Under the pieces are notes generated by a model that did no database searches, had not been told where the DNA came from, and saw nothing but the letters and a program-made list of their open reading frames with translations. A program made the position numbers and the translations under genes. Below are positions 59,133 to 64,000 of a DNA stretch of 64,000 nt, in pieces; positions within the stretch are counted from its first letter, which is position 1; the number at the start of each line of letters is the position of its first letter. The stretch comes from Streptomyces spiroverticillatus (GTDB lineage: Bacteria > Actinomycetota > Actinomycetes > Streptomycetales > Streptomycetaceae). The DNA is taken from NCBI GenBank assembly GCA_014650415.1, contig BMUX01000005.1, positions 372,001 to 436,000 of the forward strand. The letters are read 5' to 3'.

Positions 59133-60449
59133 GTGAACCAGGCGACGTGGCAGGGCAGTTGGGGAGAGTGGGCGCGGCGGGCGGTCCGTCCCGTGCGCCC
59201 GGTGTCCCCGTCCCCGGCGGTCGTCTCCGGGCTGTGCGCCCTCGCCGTTGCCGCCTCGCTCGTCGAATTCGTCGTGCGCCGCGGATCGATACCCCGGATG
59301 TTCGCGGAATCGGCCCAAACGGGTGGCACGTGGGTCCAACTGGCCGTGTTCATCGGGCTCTTGTGCCTGTGCGCGGGGCTGCCTCTCGCACTCCTGGGGT
59401 CGCGCCTCGCCGGGGTGGCCGTGACCGCCGCGAGCCTCGGGTCCGTGGCGGCCCTCGGCACGGTGACCGTCGCCGGTCTTGCGGCGCAGCTCGTCGCCCA
59501 CCACCGGCTGGGGCGGCACGGGCACCCCGTGGCCGTCGTACTGCTGGCCGCACCCTTCCTCGTACTCGCCCTGGAGCGGCCGGGGGACGTACGCACCCTG
59601 CTCCTCGCCGTGCTCGCACCCATGGCGGCCTGCACCGGGCTCGCCCTGCGGTCGAACGAGCGCGACCGTGCGCACCGCGCCACCCACGACGTGATGCGCG
59701 ACGTGCGGTGGGAGAACGCCGCGCGCGAGGAACGCGCCCGCATAGTGCGGGAGTTGCACGACGTCGTCGGGCACCACATCTCCATGATCTCCGTGCAGGC
59801 GGAGACCGCCCGGGTGGCCACCCCGGGCATGCCCGACCAGGGCCGCGAGCGCCTGCTCGGCATCGGCGACACCGCCCGGGCGGCGCTCACCGAGATGCGC
59901 CGCCTCCTCGGCGTACTGCGGGAGGAGCGCCACGACGACACCGCAGCCCCGGACACCGCCCGCCGCCCGCAACCGGACCTCGCCCGGCTCCACGACCTCC
60001 TCGACGAGGCACGCGCCGCGTCCGCCGTCTCCGTCCGGCTCGTCCTCGCGGGCGATCCCCGCCCGCTGGCCCCCGGGGTGGAGCTGGCCGCGTACCGCAT
60101 CGTCCAGGAATCCCTCACCAACGCCCGCAAGCACGCCCCGGGTTCACCCGTCGACGTCGAACTCCACTACGCCCCCGAAGCTCTGCACGTACGCATCCGC
60201 GACAACGGCCCCGGACCGCCCGACACGCTCCCGGACGACCGCCACGGCCTCCTCGGCATGCGCGAGCGCGCCGGAGCGGTCGGCGGAGAGCTGCGGTCGG
60301 GCCCGGGGAACCACGGCGGCTTCACGGTCGAGGCCCGCTTCCCGGCCGACCCTGCCGCCTCGGGGACATCGCCCCCGTGGTCGGCGGACCGGCCGGGAGC
60401 GGGGTCCGTATCGTCTCGAACTTCCTGGTCGGGGCCTTTGCCGGGCTGA
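59133..60449 (+). CDS. NarL-type sensor histidine kinase with altered C-terminus
   Basis: A 438-residue kinase: six membrane helices, HisKA_3 (RARIVRELHDVVGHHISMIS, phospho-His in ELHD) and HATPase_c (YRIVQESLTNARKHAPGS; RDNGPGPPDTL; GLLGMRERAGAVGGELRSGP). The family fold ends near GFTVEARFPAD; the last 30 residues are an out-of-frame reading of a truncated permease gene. Its expected partner response regulator is missing, and the next gene is a 5'-deleted permease, so a deletion appears to have removed the kinase stop, the regulator and more. Confidence 0.85.
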   Translation: MNQATWQGSWGEWARRAVRPVRPVSPSPAVVSGLCALAVAASLVEFVVRRGSIPRMFAESAQTGGTWVQLAVFIGLLCLCAGLPLALLGSRLAGVAVTAASLGSVAALGTVTVAGLAAQLVAHHRLGRHGHPVAVVLLAAPFLVLALERPGDVRTLLLAVLAPMAACTGLALRSNERDRAHRATHDVMRDVRWENAAREERARIVRELHDVVGHHISMISVQAETARVATPGMPDQGRERLLGIGDTARAALTEMRRLLGVLREERHDDTAAPDTARRPQPDLARLHDLLDEARAASAVSVRLVLAGDPRPLAPGVELAAYRIVQESLTNARKHAPGSPVDVELHYAPEALHVRIRDNGPGPPDTLPDDRHGLLGMRERAGAVGGELRSGPGNHGGFTVEARFPADPAASGTSPPWSADRPGAGSVSSRTSWSGPLPG

Positions 60450-61054
60450 TCGTGCTGGTGGTGGTCGCCACCGGCTTCGCGACCGTCGAGTACCGGCGCG
60501 GGCTGATCGGGGTCACCTTCGCGGCGATGCCGGGGCGCGGACGGGTGCTGGTGGCGAAGGCGCTGGTGGTGGGCGGGGTGGCGTTCGCCGTCGGGACGGC
60601 AGCGGCGGCGGTCATGGTGCCGTTCGGGGGAGCGCGGTCGGTCGCGGGCGGCTTCCCCGTCCTGACCGTGCCGACGGCGACCGAACTCCGGGTGATCGTC
60701 GGCACGGGCCTGCTGCTGGCCGTCGCGAGCGTCCTGGCGCTGTCCGTCGGGGCGGTGCTGCGGCGCAGCGCGGTGGCGATCACGGCGGTCGTGGCCGGCA
60801 TGGTCCTGCCGTACCTCCTCGCGGCGGCGTCCGTCCTGCCGCAGCCGGTGTCGGACTGGCTGCTCAGGACAACTCCTGCTGCGGGCTTCGCGATCCAGCA
60901 GAGCGTCGAGCGTTACGACCAGGTGGTCACCGTCTACTCCCCGATGCACGGCTACTTCCCGCTGCCGCCGTGGGCGGGCCTCGGGGTGCTGTGCGCGTAC
61001 GCGGCGGCGGCGTTCGGGGCGGCGCTGGTGCTGGTGAGCAGGAGGGACGCATGA
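60365..61054 (+). pseudogene. 5'-truncated ABC-2 type transporter permease
   Basis: Open frame ending at 61054 that encodes the C-terminal 220 or so residues of an ABC export permease: VEYRRGLIGVTFAAMPGRGR is the family hallmark, followed by four hydrophobic helices (VLALSVGAVLRRSAVAITAV; LGVLCAYAAAAFGAALVLVS). No start codon with a ribosome site lies near its left end, and the first membrane region is missing. It overlaps the 3' end of the kinase frame. It may be dead or translated only by reinitiation. Confidence 0.65.
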
Positions 61055-61833
61055 GCGGGACGGCTGCTTTCCGCGCCGAGTGGACCAAGCTGCGGACCGA
61101 CCCCGTGAACCTCTGGCTGCTCCTCGGCACGGTCCTCGTCACCCTCGCGGTGAGCGCCGGAGCGTCCCTCACCGCCCGCTGCGACGGCCCGGGTTGCGGC
61201 GGCGACCCCACCCGGCTCGGCCTCACCGGGTTCATGGCGGGGCAGGTCGTCGCGGCCGTCCTCGGAGTGCTGGCGGCCGGGAACGAGTACGGCACCGGCA
61301 TGATGCACACCACGCTCGCGGCGATTCCGCGCAGGGGGACGGTCCTGCGCGCCAAGGCGGCCGTGCTCACGGCGGTCTTGCTCCCGACGGGAGCGGCGGG
61401 CGCCCTCGGCTCGCTGCTGATCGGCGGGGCCGTGCAGCCGGGCCGGGGCTTCACCGCGGCACACGGTCATCAGCCGCTGTCCCTGGCCGACGGCCCCGTG
61501 TTGCGCGCCGCCGTGGGGTCCGTCCTCTATCTCGCCCTGGTCGGACTGCTCGCCCTCGGCGTCGCGTTTGTCGTACGGAGTTCGGCGGCGGCCGTCGGCA
61601 TCGTCCTCGGGCTGCTGTTCTTCCTCCCGGTCCTCGGGCAGGTGCTGGCCGACCCCGACTGGCAGCGGCTCCTCCAGCAGGTCGCCCCGATGCCGGCGGG
61701 GCTCGCCGTCCAGACCACCACGGACCTGGCCCGCCTCCCGATCGGCCCGTGGGAGGGCCTGGGCGTCCTCGCCCTCTGGGCCCTCGCGGCGCTCGCCTCG
61801 GGCCGGGTCCTCCTCCGTGTCCGGGACGCCTGA
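61051..61833 (+). CDS. ABC-2 type transporter permease
   Basis: A 260-residue permease with six helices, beginning FRAEWTKLRTDPVNLWLLLG and with the hallmark NEYGTGMMHTTLAAIPRRGT. ATG 61051 overlaps the stop of the truncated permease by ATGA. Its ATPase is not in this window, probably lost in the same deletion, so the protein may lack a partner. Convergent with the CGNR gene, 14 nt apart. Confidence 0.85.
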   Translation: MSGTAAFRAEWTKLRTDPVNLWLLLGTVLVTLAVSAGASLTARCDGPGCGGDPTRLGLTGFMAGQVVAAVLGVLAAGNEYGTGMMHTTLAAIPRRGTVLRAKAAVLTAVLLPTGAAGALGSLLIGGAVQPGRGFTAAHGHQPLSLADGPVLRAAVGSVLYLALVGLLALGVAFVVRSSAAAVGIVLGLLFFLPVLGQVLADPDWQRLLQQVAPMPAGLAVQTTTDLARLPIGPWEGLGVLALWALAALASGRVLLRVRDA

Positions 61834-61847
61834 TCGCTCCCGGCCCA

Positions 61848-62456
61848 TCAGTCGAGGGCGCGTTGGCGCTGGTAGTGGCGGGCCACCCGGGCCCGGTTGC
61901 CGCAGGAGGGCTTGCAGTAGCCCTGGCGGCCGTGCCGCTGGACGAAGTAGCGCACGCAGCGCGGGGCGGTGCAGGCGCGGAGGTGGGCTCGCTCCGGCCC
62001 GGTGAGGAAGGTGATCGCGGCGCGGGCCAGGGCGGCGGTGAGGCGGTTGCGGGGGTCGGTGGGTGCGGTGGGGAGGAGGGTCTGGGTGAAGTCGCCGTCC
62101 TCGTACGTCAGTTGGGGGGCGGCCGGCTCGCGTGCGGCGGCGGTGTTGAGGCGGTCCAGGGCCTCCGGCACGGGGAGTAGACGGTGCGCGTCCGCCGGGC
62201 TCGGGGGCGCCGGGCTCACGGCCTGCGCGAACAGCGCCCGTACCGCTTGGCGGAGGGGGAGGAGGTCCTCCCGTACCGTCCCCGACTTCGCAAGGGCGGA
62301 GAGGTCGGCGGGGGTCAGCCCGAGTGTCTCTCCCTGAGCCCGCAGCCAGCGGACCGCGCCCTCCTCGCCCGCGTCGGACAGGTCGTCGGCGACCCCGCCG
62401 TTTCCGTCGTGGCGGACGGTGCTCGCCAACTCCAGTGCCAGGTGCTGCTGTTCCAT
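61848..62456 (-). CDS. CGNR zinc-finger regulator
   Basis: A 202-residue ABATE/CGNR regulator. The zinc finger is LRACTAPRCVRYFVQRHGRQ then YCKPSCGNRARVARHYQRQR, with CGNR intact. ATG 62456 lies 7 nt after GGAG; the frame stays open upstream through a 15-bp tandem repeat, but that part is unlikely to be protein. It is divergent from a metallophosphoesterase with a dyad on the latter's start site. Confidence 0.88.
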   Translation of the reverse strand: MEQQHLALELASTVRHDGNGGVADDLSDAGEEGAVRWLRAQGETLGLTPADLSALAKSGTVREDLLPLRQAVRALFAQAVSPAPPSPADAHRLLPVPEALDRLNTAAAREPAAPQLTYEDGDFTQTLLPTAPTDPRNRLTAALARAAITFLTGPERAHLRACTAPRCVRYFVQRHGRQGYCKPSCGNRARVARHYQRQRALD

Positions 62457-62470
62457 GCCGGATGCTCCTC

Positions 62471-62513
62471 TCCCGCTTCTCGTGCCCTGCTTCTCGTGTC
62501 CCGCTTCTCGTGC
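62471..62513. repeat. CCCGCTTCTCGTG tandem repeat in CGNR leader
   Basis: Three 15-bp units of the type CCCGCTTCTCGTGYC lie in the presumed 5' leader of the CGNR gene. The unit length is a multiple of three, so the open frame upstream of the ATG is kept. Confidence 0.85.
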
Positions 62514-62516
62514 CTC

Positions 62517-62576
62517 TTGATCGTCGCCGATCCGCATCCTACAGTCCCTAACGGAAACGTACTGGTTTCCCATTAG
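62517..62576 (+). promoter_or_regulatory. Metallophosphoesterase promoter with overlapping dyad operator
   Basis: TTGATC (62517-62522) and TACAGT (62540-62545) are 17 bp apart, predicting a start near 62552. An inverted repeat, GGAAAC (62553-62558) and GTTTCC (62565-62570) with outer CTAA/TTAG arms, covers the start region. A repressor bound there would block the gene; the divergent CGNR protein is a candidate. Confidence 0.55.
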
Positions 62577-62590
62577 GGAGGATCGTCGTC

Positions 62591-63334
62591 ATGACCACTC
62601 TGCTCGCCCAGATCAGCGACCTGCACCTGGACGGCAGCGCCCGCTCCACCGAACGCGCCGCCCGGGTCATGGACTACCTGCGCGCCCTGCCGCGCCCCGT
62701 CGACGCGCTCCTGGTCACCGGCGACATCGCCGACCACGGCACGATCGCCGAGTACGAGGAGGCGGCCCGGCTGCTGGACGTCCCCTTCCCCGTGCTCCCG
62801 TGCCCGGGAAACCACGACGCAAGAGCCGCCTACCGCAAGGGACTTCTGGGCGAGGAGCCGTCCGACGGCCCCGTCAACCGGCTGCACCACGTCGGCGGCA
62901 CCGCCCTGCTCCTCGTCGACTCGACCCTCCCCGGGCGCGACGAAGGTCTCCTCGATCCGCCCACCCTCCGCTGGATACGGGAGACCCTCGACGGCCTTCC
63001 CGCCACCACCCCCGTCCTCCTCGCCTTCCACCAGCCGCCCGTCGTCCTCCACCACCCCCTCCCGGACGCCTACCTCCTCCAGAACCCGGAGGACCTGGCC
63101 GCACTGCTCGCCGCGTACCCGCAGGTCGTGGCCGTGCTCACCGGGCACGCGCACACCGCAGCCGCCACGACCTTCGCGGGTCGGCCGCTGATCGTGGGGC
63201 CCGCGGTGACGTGGACGCTGCGGCTGCCCTGGGAGGGCGACCAGGCGGCGGACCGCGAACAGCCGCCCGGCCTGGCCTTCCACGTACTGGACGACGAGCG
63301 GCGGCTGACCACGCACTACCGGGTGGTGCAGTGA
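62591..63334 (+). CDS. Metallophosphoesterase, CpdA-like cyclic-nucleotide phosphodiesterase family
   Basis: A 247-residue calcineurin-like phosphoesterase. All metal-ligand motifs are present in order: QISDLHLD, VTGDIADHG, PCPGNHDA, LLAFHQPPV and LTGHAHTAA. The pattern matches class III cAMP phosphodiesterase (CpdA/Rv0805-like) proteins, although many members prefer other phosphodiesters. ATG 62591 has GGGAGGA at 8 nt. Confidence 0.9.
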   Translation: MTTLLAQISDLHLDGSARSTERAARVMDYLRALPRPVDALLVTGDIADHGTIAEYEEAARLLDVPFPVLPCPGNHDARAAYRKGLLGEEPSDGPVNRLHHVGGTALLLVDSTLPGRDEGLLDPPTLRWIRETLDGLPATTPVLLAFHQPPVVLHHPLPDAYLLQNPEDLAALLAAYPQVVAVLTGHAHTAAATTFAGRPLIVGPAVTWTLRLPWEGDQAADREQPPGLAFHVLDDERRLTTHYRVVQ

Positions 63335-63459
63335 ACCTGGAGGGCCGAGGGTCCTTCAGGGTCGGGTCCAAGGGCCCGTGTGGGGGCCGGATCGGCGGGG
63401 GTGCATGGGAGATCCCTGCACGTGCCGCATGTCGGCGTTCCTGAGGCCGCGACATGCCC

Positions 63460-64000
63460 TCACGTTTCTCCGGTCCGCTCTTCGGCCGGTCCGCCACGGT
63501 CGGCGCAGGCCGCTTCGTACCGGTCCAGGACCAGCCGGGCCACCGCGTCGTGCGCGCCCAGTGGTGCGGACGCGACCGTTCCGGTCGTGGCGGCCGCCTT
63601 GCGGGCGAAGAAGCCAGGCGTCATCAGATAGCTCGACACCGCGACCTCCCGGTGTCCCTGTGCGTGCAGCGCCGCCACCGCGTCGGCCGGGGTCGGTGTG
63701 CCCCCGCACAGGTAGGAGGCGACGGCGGGGCGGCCCAGCCGGTCGGCGAGCAGGTCGGCCATGGCGGCGGTGTCGGCCCGCGACCGGGGGTCGGACGATC
63801 CCGCCGACGCGAGGACCACGGGCCCGTCCGCCGGGACCGCCGCCTCCCGGAGCCGGTCCGCAAGGGCGGAGGCGAGCAGTGGGTGTGGGCCGAGGGCCGC
63901 CGCGATCCGGGCGCGTACGTGCGGGGCGGCGGCCAGCGCTTCGGGGATGTCGATGCGCAGGTGAAAGCCGGTGCCGAGGAGGAGGGGGACCAGGACGACG
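63460..64000 (-). CDS. Sirohydrochlorin/cobalt chelatase CbiX-like protein (5' end outside window)
   Basis: The visible 180 residues are the C-terminal part of a CbiX/SirB-type chelatase. VVLVPLLLGTGFHLRIDIPE contains the metal-binding His region, and VVLASAGSSDPRSRADTAAM with VAVSSYLMTPGFFARKAA is the second half of the duplicated fold. It inserts Fe or Co into sirohydrochlorin, or a related reaction in sirohaem/cobalamin synthesis. The gene continues beyond 64000; the ATG-like codon at 63819 is internal. Confidence 0.85.
   Translation of the reverse strand, partial: VVLVPLLLGTGFHLRIDIPEALAAAPHVRARIAAALGPHPLLASALADRLREAAVPADGPVVLASAGSSDPRSRADTAAMADLLADRLGRPAVASYLCGGTPTPADAVAALHAQGHREVAVSSYLMTPGFFARKAAATTGTVASAPLGAHDAVARLVLDRYEAACADRGGPAEERTGET

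Overview
The window is typical high-GC actinobacterial DNA, most likely Streptomyces. It has strong G/C bias at third codon positions, frequent GTG/TTG starts, ATGA/GTGA gene overlaps, MalK-type sugar ABC transport, CGNR and MocR regulators, and a rifamycin-associated element ahead of a HelR-like gene. About 60 genes are supportable. I saw no rRNA, convincing tRNA, CRISPR array, insertion sequence or prophage. Accessory-type content is concentrated at 12-13.6 kb, 23.8-32.8 kb and 49-52 kb.

Layout. 0-12 kb is a carbohydrate locus. A GntR/UTRA regulator (cut by the window edge), a small kinase and a large alkaline-phosphatase-superfamily enzyme lie beside an ABC importer operon (ATPase, two permeases, lipoprotein). 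The operon is divergent from a DUF5107/TPR protein and a secreted GH16 hydrolase. Two inverted GntR-like operators sit on the importer promoter. 12-13.6 kb is a graveyard of frameshifted remnants (receiver domain, baseplate-like protein). 13.6-23.8 kb carries housekeeping and detoxification genes: GrpB-like protein, hydrolases, an APH(6)-type kinase, a CoA-transferase coupled to a free-standing EF-G domain IV-like protein, epoxide hydrolase divergent from a CGNR regulator, Sfp-type PPTase, GNATs and a TetR pair.

23.8-32.8 kb is the most interesting stretch. It is a compact minus-strand operon encoding, in transcription order, a 1,848-residue NB-ARC/TPR protein with about 28 TPR-like units, a CHAT-type caspase-like protease with an intact His-Cys pair, an alpha/beta hydrolase and a NADAR-domain protein. 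Gene spacing is +5, -4 and +23 nt. The architecture looks like a sensor-switch-protease-effector biological-conflict module, inferred from domains only.

33-49.5 kb holds a MerR/old yellow enzyme pair, MocR regulator, LysE exporter, SUKH protein, methyltransferase and GNATs, a second CGNR regulator, a beta-propeller protein, CutA, an MMPL transporter and a HelR-like RNA polymerase-associated ATPase under a perfect RAE palindrome. 49.7-64 kb has a two-component system, a PaaX-like regulator operon with a striking divergent operator, a quinone reductase, more GNATs, a histidine kinase running into a 5'-deleted ABC permease (deletion scar), a third CGNR regulator divergent from a metallophosphoesterase, and a CbiX-like chelatase cut by the right edge.

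Two window-wide patterns stand out. A dispersed GC-rich repeat family occurs at about 3.2, 39.2 and 51.6 kb. Short tandem duplications, mostly of lengths divisible by three, recur at gene termini.
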